Shown: positions 5,859 through 14,016, numbered from the stretch's first letter. The stretch is 33,860 bases of DNA from Crocinitomix sp. (GCA_013138735.1 WTCE01000078.1:1-33860); one strand, 5' to 3'. The notes: a model not told the origin generated them from the letters alone. Translations and numbers: made by a program.

Positions 5859-7634
5859 ATGGAACCAACTAGAACTTTTGATTTTCTTCAACGATATAAA
5901 GACAAATTTCCTGACAAAGATGACGCTCTTGCTGGGAAGGTCAATAAAGAATGGGTGAAGTATAGCTCACAAGACTATATAAAGAATTCGAACAGCATTA
6001 GTCAAGGATTAAAAGAATTAGGGTACAAAAAGGGGGATAAAATTGCCACAATAACCAATAATCGTCCTGAATGGAATTTTGTAGACATGGGAATGGCGCA
6101 ATTAGGAATTGTACATGTTCCTATTTTCGCTACGCTAAGTACGAATGGGTTTCGCGATATTTTAACGCACGCTAAGGTAAAATGCGTATTTGTTTCTGAC
6201 AAAGCGCTTGCTGACAAAATTGCGCCTTTGGTAAACGAAATTGCAACGCTTGAAAAAGTCTATTCATTTGATGCCGTTGAAGGAATTAGTCATTGGAAAG
6301 AGGTGCTTGAACTTGGAGAGCAACATGGGGAAAAGCATAGTGCAGAAATAGAGACAATCAAAACTGGTATTCATGAGGATGATTGTGTTACCTTGATCTA
6401 TACATCAGGAACAACAGGAACTCCAAAAGGTGTAATGCTTTCTCATAAAAATTTAGTAAGCAATGCAAAGGTGGCTGCAGGGGTTTTTAAACTGCAACCA
6501 AATCATAGGTATTTAGGCATTCTCCCAATTTGTCATGCAGGTGAGCGAATGGGAAACTACCAAACACAATACTCAGGCTGTAGTATTTATTATGCAGAGA
6601 GTTTGGCAACAATTGCTGATGATTTAAAGGAAGTTAAGCCGCATGGATTTGGTGCTGTTCCTCGTATTCTTGAAAAAGTGTATGATAAAATCATTAATAA
6701 GGGTGAGAAATTAACGGGGATAAAAAAGAAGTTGTTTTTTTGGGCCTTGGATTTAGGTCTAGATTATGAAATAGATAAAAAGAATGGGGCTTTCTATGAA
6801 ATGAAACTCAGCATTGCAAACAAGATTATTTTCAGTAAGTGGCGTGAGGCTATGGGTGGAAATGTTATTTCCATTGGAATAGGGGGAGCAGCTTTACAAC
6901 CTCGATTAGAAAGAGTATTCTGGTCAGCAGGGATCAAATTGTTGAATATGTACGGTTTAACTGAGACGTCTCCAATTATTACCATCAATAGAGCAGCATC
7001 TCCATTAGTCCAATTGGGTTCTGTAGGTGCCGGAGTTGAAGGGGTAGAATTGAAAATAGCCCCAGATGGAGAAATTCTTTGCAGAGGAGACAATGTGATG
7101 ATTGGTTATTACGATAATGAAGAAGCAAATAAGGAAGCAATAGATGAAGATGGCTGGTTTCATACGGGAGATATTGGCGTATTAGATGAGGGCAAATTCT
7201 TAAGAATTACCGACAGAAAAAAGGAGTTATTCAAATTATCAAACGGTAAATATGTATCGCCACAATCTGTTGAAAATGCATTTAAAGAATCAGTTTATAT
7301 TGATCAATTGATGGCAATTGGAGAGGGAGAGAAATTTGCAAGTGCAATTATTACTCCCAATTTTGAAGCTTTAAATCATTGGTGTAAAGAAAATGGTGTT
7401 GATACTTCAGATAAAAAGGCAATGATCAAGAACGAAAAGGTGATTGCGCTTTATAATTCAATCATTAAGGAGATTAACCCTAAAGTTGAGAAAGATGAAC
7501 AGCTCAAACGCCAAAAACTGGTTACTGATGAATGGACGCCAGAATCAGGAGAGCTTTCTCCAACGTTAAAATTAAAGAGAAGAGTTTTAAAGGCTAAATA
7601 TCAAACGGAAATCGACCAAATTTTCGGGAATTAA
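5859..7634 (+). CDS. Long-chain fatty acid-CoA ligase (AMP-forming)
   Basis: It activates fatty acids to acyl-CoA through an acyl-adenylate, using ATP and CoA, at the inner face of the membrane. It is 591 residues, usual for long-chain acyl-CoA synthetases. The phosphate loop YTSGTTGTPKG is at 181-191, the adenylate-binding motif MYGLTETSP at 364-372, the ATP-ribose motif WFHTGD at 433-438 and the hinge DRKKE at 452-456. All catalytic motifs are intact. The next gene, 53 bp on, is a PlsC-like acyltransferase, so the pair probably channels exogenous or recycled fatty acids into lipid. Confidence 0.92.
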   Translation: MEPTRTFDFLQRYKDKFPDKDDALAGKVNKEWVKYSSQDYIKNSNSISQGLKELGYKKGDKIATITNNRPEWNFVDMGMAQLGIVHVPIFATLSTNGFRDILTHAKVKCVFVSDKALADKIAPLVNEIATLEKVYSFDAVEGISHWKEVLELGEQHGEKHSAEIETIKTGIHEDDCVTLIYTSGTTGTPKGVMLSHKNLVSNAKVAAGVFKLQPNHRYLGILPICHAGERMGNYQTQYSGCSIYYAESLATIADDLKEVKPHGFGAVPRILEKVYDKIINKGEKLTGIKKKLFFWALDLGLDYEIDKKNGAFYEMKLSIANKIIFSKWREAMGGNVISIGIGGAALQPRLERVFWSAGIKLLNMYGLTETSPIITINRAASPLVQLGSVGAGVEGVELKIAPDGEILCRGDNVMIGYYDNEEANKEAIDEDGWFHTGDIGVLDEGKFLRITDRKKELFKLSNGKYVSPQSVENAFKESVYIDQLMAIGEGEKFASAIITPNFEALNHWCKENGVDTSDKKAMIKNEKVIALYNSIIKEINPKVEKDEQLKRQKLVTDEWTPESGELSPTLKLKRRVLKAKYQTEIDQIFGN

Positions 7635-7687
7635 GTTAAAAAAGTACATTTAAACAACTAGTTACGCATTAAAAAGAGCCCATTTAT

Positions 7688-8488
7688 ATGATGATGCAGT
7701 TTTATAGAATCCTTTATACTTTTATTCTCAGTAGAAGATATCGCGTTAAAATTGAAGGAGTTGAATTGTTGCAAAAAGAAGGCGGTAAATTGATTCTTCC
7801 TAATCATCAATCGCACATGGACCCTCAGCTTATTGGCGTACTGTTTTTTAAGCATACGCCAATTGTTCCCGTTGTGAATGAATCGTTTTTTAAAATTCCT
7901 TTCGTCAGTTTTTTTCTAAAAAGATGGGGGGCCATTCCGGTGGCACAATTCGATAAAGGAAACAGAGATCCTAATGTATTACAGAATATTTTTGCTGGAG
8001 CGAATGCTGCATTAGACGAAGGTAAAAGTGTTATTATTTATCCATCTGGTCAATTACAAGACCTTGGGATTGAGAAAATAAAAAATAAACAAGCGGCACA
8101 TACGGTTGTTTCCAACTTATTTGATGAAAGTGATGTGCGCGTTTTAGGAGTAAGAGTGTCGGGACTTTGGGGCTCAACATTTTCTAAAGCCTGGAAAGGT
8201 CAACAACCTCCATTTCTGCAGCGGTTTTTAAGAGGTATTGGTTATTTCTTTGCGAATTTAATTTTTCTCAGTCCCAAACGAAATGTTGTTTTGGAAATTG
8301 TTGACATTACGGATGAAGCAAAAGAACAATCAAAAAATGACCGACGAACATTTAATATTTATTTAGAGGAATTTTATAATGTCAATGGAATTGAAGAAGT
8401 AAGCTATATAAGGCACTTTTTCTGGGCTCCTAAAACGAGGCGGAAATTGCCTCAGAATATAGTTGACGCTTATAAAAAAATGTCCTAA
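7688..8488 (+). CDS. PlsC-like 1-acyl-glycerol-3-phosphate acyltransferase family protein
   Basis: It probably transfers an acyl group to lysophosphatidate or a related acceptor at the membrane. The catalytic H-X4-D motif is seen in NHQSHMDP (His40, Asp45). The second conserved block VPVVNESFFKIPF follows. The usual glycerophosphate-binding motif PEGT(R) is replaced by PSGQ at 119-122 (YPSGQLQDLG), so acceptor specificity may differ from true PlsC. The 266-residue length is normal. Three ATG codons in a row (7688, 7691, 7694) make the exact start ambiguous. It lies 53 bp after the acyl-CoA ligase, probably in one operon. Confidence 0.8.
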   Translation: MMMQFYRILYTFILSRRYRVKIEGVELLQKEGGKLILPNHQSHMDPQLIGVLFFKHTPIVPVVNESFFKIPFVSFFLKRWGAIPVAQFDKGNRDPNVLQNIFAGANAALDEGKSVIIYPSGQLQDLGIEKIKNKQAAHTVVSNLFDESDVRVLGVRVSGLWGSTFSKAWKGQQPPFLQRFLRGIGYFFANLIFLSPKRNVVLEIVDITDEAKEQSKNDRRTFNIYLEEFYNVNGIEEVSYIRHFFWAPKTRRKLPQNIVDAYKKMS

Positions 8489-8660
8489 AAAAAGTTAGCG
8501 TTTGATTTTGTTTGCGGAGAGGAAGACAGTTGTTTAATCCTCTTGTAATATTTAGCGGCTAAACGGAATAAATCAGAGTTAGTATTTTATAGTCAATTAA
8601 AATTTGCCCTAACCAACTAGTTAATGCTTAAAGATTATTACTAGTATTTATATGTTTATT

Positions 8661-9158
8661 ATGAAATTAGAGGATTTAAAAGAAGATGTATTGAATTATA
8701 AAAATACACTGAAAAATATTAATCAAAAAAGAAAGCTGTGGCATACGGAAACAAAAGCTTTAATATTAAACACATTGAAAAGTATTACGAAGACGTATGA
8801 ACTCGATTGGGATATTGAAATAATGGAATCAACCCGGAATTTAGAAGGGATTAATCTAACCCTTGGGAATAGTATTAGCAGTACATATAGTGAGGATGAA
8901 AAAGGGAAAAAAAGATATGCTAAAACAGGGGGTAACTTAGTTTTCTCACAGGCTTATAATGGTGATGTTTTCATAATTTTTATGACGCCAAGTATTGATA
9001 ATTTTAATATTCCACAGGATCCTCAAAAAATAATTGGAAAGGTAAATCCCGCTAAAATTAACGAAGAATTTATTATTCTGCACATTTCACAGTTTTTGAT
9101 AGAACTTGCGGATTGGGAAAGTTTAATGTCTTCCCATATTATTGGTTTTAAAGCCTAA
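8661..9158 (+). CDS. Hypothetical protein, soluble, mixed helix/strand
   Basis: I do not recognise this family. The ATG at 8661 (MKLEDLKEDVLNYKN) is preferred to that at 8652. The 165-residue product has a charged helical N-terminus (1-45), then alternating strands including a GGNLVFSQAYNGDVFIIFM segment and a hydrophobic C-terminal helix FIILHISQFLIELADW. There is no signal peptide, membrane span or Cys. The 172-bp gap upstream suggests its own promoter, so it is probably not part of the lipid operon. Codon usage looks like its neighbours. Confidence 0.6.
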   Translation: MKLEDLKEDVLNYKNTLKNINQKRKLWHTETKALILNTLKSITKTYELDWDIEIMESTRNLEGINLTLGNSISSTYSEDEKGKKRYAKTGGNLVFSQAYNGDVFIIFMTPSIDNFNIPQDPQKIIGKVNPAKINEEFIILHISQFLIELADWESLMSSHIIGFKA

Positions 9159-9236
9159 TTTGGGCCTTATATCTTTTCTGTTATTCCTTCGGTCATTTTG
9201 GGAAATATTAATCTGCTTTTCGCTAAGATTAAAAAT

Positions 9237-9626
9237 TTAAATATTACTTAGAACGTTCCGTAATTTTTCTTGAACAGCCTTTGCAGGAATTTCTAAAGCA
9301 GCGTTTCCAACGCTACCCATTGCGGCAGAAGGATCAATGATTGCAATTTCAACATCTCCATTTCCTAATTCACGAAGGGTAACATTGCAAGGTAACATAG
9401 TGCTTATGGTTGGTTCTATGCTAATTACTTGGTCGGCATAACTAGGATTACATGCACCTAAAATTACGTGGGGCAGATAATCTTTATCCAATTTCTTTTT
9501 CATGGTAGCTTGTATGTCAATTTCAGTAAGAACGCCAAAACCTTCTTTTTTTAACTCTTCTTCTACCTTTGGACGAATAGCCGCAATGGTAGTTCCGTTA
9601 ATTATTTTTGAATTGTAATATTTCAT
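9237..9626 (-). CDS. DUF302 family protein
   Basis: DUF302 proteins are small alpha/beta proteins of unknown role, often near redox, metal or stress genes. The ATG at 9626 (MKYYNSKIINGTTIA) gives 129 residues; the longer frame to 9683 adds an unlikely leader. The family pattern is seen in VEEELKKEGFGVLTEIDI, then HVILGACNPSYADQ and LPCNVTLRE, with the two conserved Cys (GAC and LPC) and the closing DPSAAMG. There is no signal peptide, so it is cytosolic. It is the last gene of the minus-strand stress-gene block. A 10-bp palindrome tctgatcaga (9657-9666) sits about 35 bp upstream of the start. Confidence 0.82.
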   Translation of the reverse strand: MKYYNSKIINGTTIAAIRPKVEEELKKEGFGVLTEIDIQATMKKKLDKDYLPHVILGACNPSYADQVISIEPTISTMLPCNVTLRELGNGDVEIAIIDPSAAMGSVGNAALEIPAKAVQEKLRNVLSNI

Positions 9627-9689
9627 ATTCTGTTTGTTTAATGTTCTTAAATAGTGTCTGATCAGAGATGGCCGAATATTCACATCCCG

Positions 9690-9821
9690 CTAGCGATCAC
9701 AACGAGTCGATTTAGATGCGATTGCATGTGTATTATTTTCCCCATAAAAATCTATCAAATGTGCCTTATAATGATCCATCCAAACACCTAAGTTGTTTTC
9801 ATGGCTTTTTTCACAAAAAAA
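9690..9821 (-). pseudogene. Fragment of an eRF1-like (baeRF/'translational machinery') protein
   Basis: Immediately after the HPF stop, in the same frame, about 43 codons read HENNLGVWMDHYKAHLIDF then NNTHAIASK before a TAG (complement of 9690-9692). This resembles the N-terminus of Bacteroidota proteins of the form NLG(I/V)WMDHxxAHLIEF, whose C-terminal part is an eRF1-domain-3-like fold and whose genes commonly adjoin HPF genes (family knowledge, from memory). Here only the first third remains and no proper start codon is in frame. It is probably a decayed partner gene; read-through from HPF would fuse it to that protein. Confidence 0.45.
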
Positions 9822-10136
9822 TCAGCGATTTTGACTGCGTCCAACAATGGTTTTAATGGCTGCTTTTACTTTACTAGTTGCGCCTGAAATTGCGAGTTCA
9901 ACAGTGTCAGCTTGGTTTTTAACTGCAATCGGTTGTTTACCTTCCAGTCGTGCTTCAAGAAGACATGATATCTCATTAAATCCTTCTTTAATTCCATTTT
10001 CATCTTTTAAATGAACTTCAATACGGGTGATATGCGATTCGAATCTTTCCAATTCTTTTGCTATTTGAGTAGAAAAAAAATCGACTTGATTTTTAGCTCC
10101 TTTAAGTGTTTTGTCTGTACTTATTTGAATTATCAT
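9822..10136 (-). CDS. HPF/RaiA-family ribosome-associated protein
   Basis: Members bind the 30S decoding channel and stall or dimerise ribosomes during stress or starvation. This 104-residue protein has the short HPF/RaiA layout: beta strand MIIQIST at the start, a helix to about residue 32, then ITRIEVHLKDENG, a strand CLLEARLEGKQPIAV and a closing helix with KVKAAIKTIVGR. The C-terminal dimerisation domain of long HPF is absent. It is a divergent stand-alone copy rather than a hibernation factor next to rpoN. Its neighbours (DUF302, VIT1, DUF2202) point to a stress setting. A 122-bp gap upstream may contain its own promoter, but no clear box was found. Confidence 0.8.
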   Translation of the reverse strand: MIIQISTDKTLKGAKNQVDFFSTQIAKELERFESHITRIEVHLKDENGIKEGFNEISCLLEARLEGKQPIAVKNQADTVELAISGATSKVKAAIKTIVGRSQNR

Positions 10137-10258
10137 GCTTATATTTTATTTGTTTATGATCGTTAATTTTCATTATACACTTTAATTTCTACAACGTGCT
10201 TAAAGCTTAGCTCTTTTTATTAAATTTCATTGTATTTGGATAGATACATTGCATTATG

Positions 10259-10975
10259 TTATCCAACAGTCACATTGAAAAGATAACCAACTAATGCAGT
10301 TAAGCCCATTGCAACTGTTCCCCAAAACGTAATTCTAATAACTGCTCTACTAATGCTAGATCCGCCAGCTTTTGCAGCTAATGCTCCTAAAATGATGAGA
10401 AAAATTATGCCAAATCCGTAAAGAGAATATTCCAAACTTTCTAAAGGAAGAAAAAGTACAACTAAGAAGGGAAGCAAGCCTCCTATTGTAAACGCAGCCC
10501 CAGAAGTAAACGCCGCTTGAACGGGCTTTGCTTGGCTAACTTCGTTTATTCCTAATTCATCTCTTACATGCGCTGCTAAAGCATCTTTTTCCGTCAATTC
10601 TTTAGCGACGATCATTGCAGTTTCTTTTTTCAGACCTCTCTTTTCGTAAATATCTGATAAACGCTGCAATTCAATTTCAGGCATTTCTTCCAATTCTATC
10701 CGCTCTCTTTCAATATCCGCTTCTTCTACATCAGTTTGAGAACTAACTGAAACGTATTCTCCTGCAGCCATTGATAACGCACCAGCGACTAATGCTGCTA
10801 AAGTTGCTAGAATTACTGGTTCTCTTATGTCACTTGCGGCAGCAACACCAATGGCAACACTGGCAGTTGATAATATTCCATCATTTGCACCAAGAACAGC
10901 TGCTCTTAACCAATTACTCCGAGTTATGTAATGATTATCTAAATAACTATCTAGGTCATCTGTATTTTCAGTCAT
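10259..10975 (-). CDS. VIT1/CCC1-family iron/manganese transporter
   Basis: It is predicted to move Fe2+ or Mn2+ across the inner membrane, usually out of the cytosol. The 238 residues show the family order: short N-terminus with NWLRAAVLGANDGIL (conserved start of helix 1, with the metal-site Asp), helix 2 with LVAGALSMAAGEYVSVSSQ, a charged cytosolic helical domain rich in Glu (residues about 85-150, metal-binding in plant VIT1), then three hydrophobic helices to the C-terminus. The protein ends in VTVG with no tail. It lies 67 bp downstream of the DUF2202 gene and may be co-transcribed with it, giving a ferritin-like plus metal-exporter pair. Confidence 0.88.
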   Translation of the reverse strand: MTENTDDLDSYLDNHYITRSNWLRAAVLGANDGILSTASVAIGVAAASDIREPVILATLAALVAGALSMAAGEYVSVSSQTDVEEADIERERIELEEMPEIELQRLSDIYEKRGLKKETAMIVAKELTEKDALAAHVRDELGINEVSQAKPVQAAFTSGAAFTIGGLLPFLVVLFLPLESLEYSLYGFGIIFLIILGALAAKAGGSSISRAVIRITFWGTVAMGLTALVGYLFNVTVG

Positions 10976-11042
10976 TTATTGAGTTTTGCTTAAGGTACAA
11001 ATAAGTACGTTGCTAAACCGTTCCTTAATACTATTTATGCTC

Positions 11043-11648
11043 TCATCCACCACATCCACCGCTTTCTTCGGCAAGAATTGTGTTAAATTGCTCAACACTT
11101 ATGAATTGTGGGATATAGTCATAATCCAATTCAATCAGTTTCTCGATAAATTTCCGCATATGATTATTCGATCCACATTCCAACTTCTCGTAAGCATCTA
11201 AAATGTCTTCTTGATCAGTCCGCATTATAAATTCATCAATATCAAATATATCAACATCCTCAATGGTAGCGCCTACAATAAAAGCATCTAATAAAGATGA
11301 ATCTGTCTTGGCAATTAAGGAATTGTATAAGTGTTGCAATTCAACATTGTTGAACACACCTCTTTCAGTTGATGCAGGGTCTTCGATATCGTAATCATTT
11401 AACAGCACAAGTATCTTGTCCATGTGTTTTTGTTCACTTGCTGAGATACTTTGAAAAACAGCATCTCCATATAAATCAAATGCATACAAATAAACATCTC
11501 TAGCCAATTTTTCTTCTTCGCGTAGATATTCTAAATCTGCAATTTCTTCGGTAGATAAGTCAGCCTGTTTATTACATGAACCAAGTGTCATTGTTACCGC
11601 GCCAATACTTAATAGCGCTATTCCTGATATTAAAGTTTTAACTTTCAT
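11043..11648 (-). CDS. DUF2202 ferritin-like lipoprotein
   Basis: DUF2202 is a ferritin-superfamily helical-bundle domain of unknown function. This 201-residue copy has a lipoprotein signal with lipobox TLGSC (Cys25). Carboxylate/His residues fitting a di-metal bundle are in LREEEKLARDVY (44-53), SASEQKH (Glu72, His75), GATIEDVD (Glu130) and NNHMRKF (His163). It ends in a Cys/Gly tail SGGCGG. It should sit in the periplasm on the inner or outer membrane. The next gene is a VIT1-type metal transporter. Its promoter carries a TGTAAC-N4-GTTACA dyad shared, with identical spacing, with the cytochrome c lipoprotein gene upstream. Confidence 0.85.
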   Translation of the reverse strand: MKVKTLISGIALLSIGAVTMTLGSCNKQADLSTEEIADLEYLREEEKLARDVYLYAFDLYGDAVFQSISASEQKHMDKILVLLNDYDIEDPASTERGVFNNVELQHLYNSLIAKTDSSLLDAFIVGATIEDVDIFDIDEFIMRTDQEDILDAYEKLECGSNNHMRKFIEKLIELDYDYIPQFISVEQFNTILAEESGGCGG

Positions 11649-11669
11649 AATTAACGTTTTAAATTCACT

Positions 11670-11714
11670 TTAAGTTAGTGATTATTGACCTTTTGGACTG
11701 TAACACTTGTTACA
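11670..11714 (-). promoter_or_regulatory. DUF2202 promoter with TGTAAC-N4-GTTACA dyad
   Basis: The perfect 6+6 dyad tgtaacacttgttaca (11699-11714) is centred at 11706.5. The minus-strand -7-like box TAACTTAA (complement of 11670-11677) ends exactly 36.5 bp from that centre. The layout is copied at the cytochrome c gene (12555-12599). It is consistent with a class II Crp/Fnr-type activation site at about -41.5. Confidence 0.65.
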
Positions 11715-11739
11715 TAGTGACAAGTGATTCGCACTTAAT

Positions 11740-12534
11740 TTAGTCTGCCTCAAAAAAGGTGTTGAATTCGGTGAATTTCACTTTTAAGTCCGATAGTTGG
11801 ACATTTGCTTCATCAATTGATTTGACCGACATAAGTTCGTGCATTGAACCTTCAACTCCGCCAAAAAAGACATGAATTTGATCAAATAATTCACCTGTAT
11901 AATCTTTATCAGACATGACCGTTTTCACGTCTGAAAAAATGGTTTTTCCAAATTCGTTATAGTCCTCAACCTTGTCAGATTCGAATGTATTAATCTGATC
12001 AGCGGTCGTGTTAATCAATTCGATTGAGCTTGCCTTTAGTTTCCATTTTTCACCATCATTGAGTGATAAACTACTGCTTTGCATGTGATGATTTGGTGTT
12101 GCGCCAAAATCCATATCAAATAGGGCTTCTGCGATCAACTTTAGTTCCGATTGGTCGTACGCGGCTTTTGGCATTAGATTAAACTTACGCAAGGCTCCAG
12201 GCATCAAAGATTTCTCTTCCGTTGGATCATTGACCATATCCATAACAGCCGCTACAAATTCAGTTTTATCAGGATAGACAGGTTTGTAATGCTCTTGCAC
12301 ACGTAGCATTGGAGGTGCTATCATTTCTGATTTCTTTGCAGGGTCAGGTGTTTTGAAGTGACATGCGAAACAGTTTTGCTCCATGAGTAATTCTCCCTCA
12401 TTCATCATTGCTGTTTCATCACTGTTATCTGCAGGTATTCCTTCGTTATTTCCTGCATCATTTGCACCGCAACTCACTGCGATACTGGCTAAAATGCCGA
12501 TTGTTACTAAACCACTAATCTTTATACTTTTCAT
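11740..12534 (-). CDS. Cytochrome c lipoprotein with C-terminal helical domain
   Basis: It is a periplasmic membrane-anchored electron carrier of 264 residues. The lipobox is AVSC (Cys22). A single haem c site CFACH is at 55-59, with Met111 or Met121 (LMPGALRKFNLMP) as possible axial ligand. After a His/Met stretch (NHHM) a second domain runs from about residue 155 to 264. That domain is recognisably related to the lipoprotein at 20306-20764: both have DG(E/Q)KW, then DY, then a G-x-x-x-D-x-x-H block, and end in FNT(F/Y)F. In this copy the Cys, Met and first His of the partner's CTM...H motif are replaced by Lys210, Tyr212 and Phe217. Expression is probably under the TGTAAC dyad upstream. Confidence 0.82.
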   Translation of the reverse strand: MKSIKISGLVTIGILASIAVSCGANDAGNNEGIPADNSDETAMMNEGELLMEQNCFACHFKTPDPAKKSEMIAPPMLRVQEHYKPVYPDKTEFVAAVMDMVNDPTEEKSLMPGALRKFNLMPKAAYDQSELKLIAEALFDMDFGATPNHHMQSSSLSLNDGEKWKLKASSIELINTTADQINTFESDKVEDYNEFGKTIFSDVKTVMSDKDYTGELFDQIHVFFGGVEGSMHELMSVKSIDEANVQLSDLKVKFTEFNTFFEAD

Positions 12535-12554
12535 AATAAATGTTTATCAATTAT

Positions 12555-12599
12555 TTAAGTTAGTCTTTATCCTCTCACGGGTCTGTAACTCTTGTTACA
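12555..12599 (-). promoter_or_regulatory. Cytochrome c gene promoter with TGTAAC-N4-GTTACA dyad
   Basis: The dyad tgtaactcttgttaca (12584-12599) is centred at 12591.5. ACTAACTTAAA on the minus strand, with the box TAACTTAA (complement of 12555-12562), is identical to the DUF2202 promoter and again ends 36.5 bp from the dyad centre. The 21 bp between dyad and box are not conserved, so this is a shared regulatory layout rather than a recent duplication. Confidence 0.65.
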
Positions 12600-12666
12600 C
12601 ATGGGGGGATTGGCGCAGTTGCCTAACATAATTCTCTTCGGAAAACGCATTCAATTGGGTGAAATT

Positions 12667-13521
12667 TTATTTTTTGGATTTGACAACGCCTACCTTTTTC
12701 TTCATCATTTGTGAATGGACAAAAAATACAATATTCGATAAAAACAATCCTAAAATAATAGCGTTTGGAATTGCGGCTAGTGATAAGAGCGCAATTCCAA
12801 TAGCTGTAGCGGCTCCGTAATAAAATTGTAATGGAAATTTAGTTGGAGAAGTTTTTGGTTCAACAATAATTGCAGCGCCCACAAATAATATACTAATCGC
12901 GTACGATAAAAATGTGGTACCATAGAAGTTAAAGCCATAAGCAATAGCCAAAGAAATTATGATAAAAGTTAAGGCTATAGGGTGTCTCTTCATACGTCCT
13001 ACATTAAAGGTTAAAGCCAGTATTATTGGTATGATGGGAAGTGCCACTTCATTTCCAAGAATAGGAAAACGAATATCAATTCCCGTCCAATCTACCGGAG
13101 GAACACCTATTGCTGGAATTATAAAAGAGATGAGGGTCACCACAGCCACGGAAAAAATGACGGGATTAAAAATGTTTCGCTTTTTATGCTTTATAAAGAA
13201 TTTAGAAACAAAAAGAAGTAAAATGACTAATATTCCTCTAATTGGCTCAGGGTCTGCATGCGAGAGGATAAGTACTATAATTAACACGCTTATCAAGGTG
13301 TTTTTATACGTCTTTTTCTGATCCACAAATTTCTTTAAAAGAAAAAAGATAAGGGTTGAAAGTGCTATTAAGCCCAAGCCTAAAAGTGCAAATTGAACTC
13401 CCTCTGTTTTCCCTGCTACAACAAAAACATTAACGATTTTCATCACTGTCAGGATGAGCAAAAAGGTCAAAAAATGATCGTAGGGAGTTAACCCTTTAAA
13501 TAAGCGAACTATTCTTGTCAT
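12667..13521 (-). CDS. NqrB/RnfD-like membrane protein
   Basis: A 284-residue polytopic protein with about 8-9 hydrophobic helices. It carries two NqrB/RnfD family signatures: NIFNP at 116-120 (family K/RHxFNPxxF) and EPKTSP at 221-226 (family PxTSP). The covalent-FMN motif S/D-G-A/S-T-T of true NqrB/RnfD is not seen, and no other nqr or rnf genes are nearby, so it is unlikely to be a working Na+ pump subunit. A role in membrane electron transfer or flavin binding is possible. Only 1 bp separates it from the DUF2141 gene upstream, so it belongs to the efflux operon or its tail. The downstream cytochrome c lipoprotein has its own promoter. Confidence 0.72.
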   Translation of the reverse strand: MTRIVRLFKGLTPYDHFLTFLLILTVMKIVNVFVVAGKTEGVQFALLGLGLIALSTLIFFLLKKFVDQKKTYKNTLISVLIIVLILSHADPEPIRGILVILLLFVSKFFIKHKKRNIFNPVIFSVAVVTLISFIIPAIGVPPVDWTGIDIRFPILGNEVALPIIPIILALTFNVGRMKRHPIALTFIIISLAIAYGFNFYGTTFLSYAISILFVGAAIIVEPKTSPTKFPLQFYYGAATAIGIALLSLAAIPNAIILGLFLSNIVFFVHSQMMKKKVGVVKSKK

Positions 13522-13522
13522 A

Positions 13523-13981
13523 TTACATGTATATTATTTTGACTTTTTTATAACAATTCGTATCAACCGGGAAACTCGCATCCTCAAAATTAGGGCGATT
13601 GCCTAGGCCGATAGAACTATAATTTGTAAAACCGATTCCCTCTGTAGGTAGAATCCATCCTTTTTTAATCTTTCCATTCATATCCTCGTCATGCAAAATG
13701 TTAAGCGCATAATTACCTTTTGGTATATTTTCAAAGATGACTTTGGCTTCCCCATCTTGGATGACTCCATCTTTTTGACGGTAATAATTTTCATAATGTT
13801 CATCTGGTATGGATCCCTCTTTATTATATAAGGTGAACTGCACGTTTCCTGTAGAATTTCTTAGACCATCTACATGAACCATGATTTTACAGTTGTCTAG
13901 CTCCGTCTCATTGTCAGATTGAAATGACCACAAAGTAAGTCCTAAAATTACTCCGCTTATAGCGATTAATGCTTTATTCAT
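13523..13981 (-). CDS. DUF2141 periplasmic protein
   Basis: A 152-residue exported protein with an N-terminal signal (MNKALIAISGVILGLTLW). The DUF2141 pattern is clear: VHVDGLRNSTGNVQFTLYN, then KVIFENIPKGNYALNILHDE, DMNGK and GIGFTNYSSIGLG. The fold is a beta sandwich; function is unknown. It lies 35 bp after the RND pump and 1 bp before the NqrB/RnfD-like gene, so it is probably an accessory of this operon. A Cys near the start of the mature part (DNCKIMV) and another near the end (DTNCYKK) could form a disulfide. Confidence 0.85.
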   Translation of the reverse strand: MNKALIAISGVILGLTLWSFQSDNETELDNCKIMVHVDGLRNSTGNVQFTLYNKEGSIPDEHYENYYRQKDGVIQDGEAKVIFENIPKGNYALNILHDEDMNGKIKKGWILPTEGIGFTNYSSIGLGNRPNFEDASFPVDTNCYKKVKIIYM

Positions 13982-14016
13982 AGAATTCCTATTTTTAGAT
14001 TAAAAGAGATTGATTT

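Noticed and set aside
8518-8543. agagga/tcctct hairpin after the PlsC-like gene as a terminator
   Set aside because: The stem is only 6 bp, the loop 14 nt, and no T-run follows closely.
10771-11201. Plus-strand ORFs across the VIT1 and DUF2202 genes
   Set aside because: They are antisense shadows with low-complexity composition; the minus-strand frames carry clear family motifs.
11674-12564. GTTAGT half-sites in the DUF2202 and cytochrome c promoters as TetR sites
   Set aside because: Only one half of the dyad is present (second half 4/6 or worse), and the same bases are needed as part of the -7 region.
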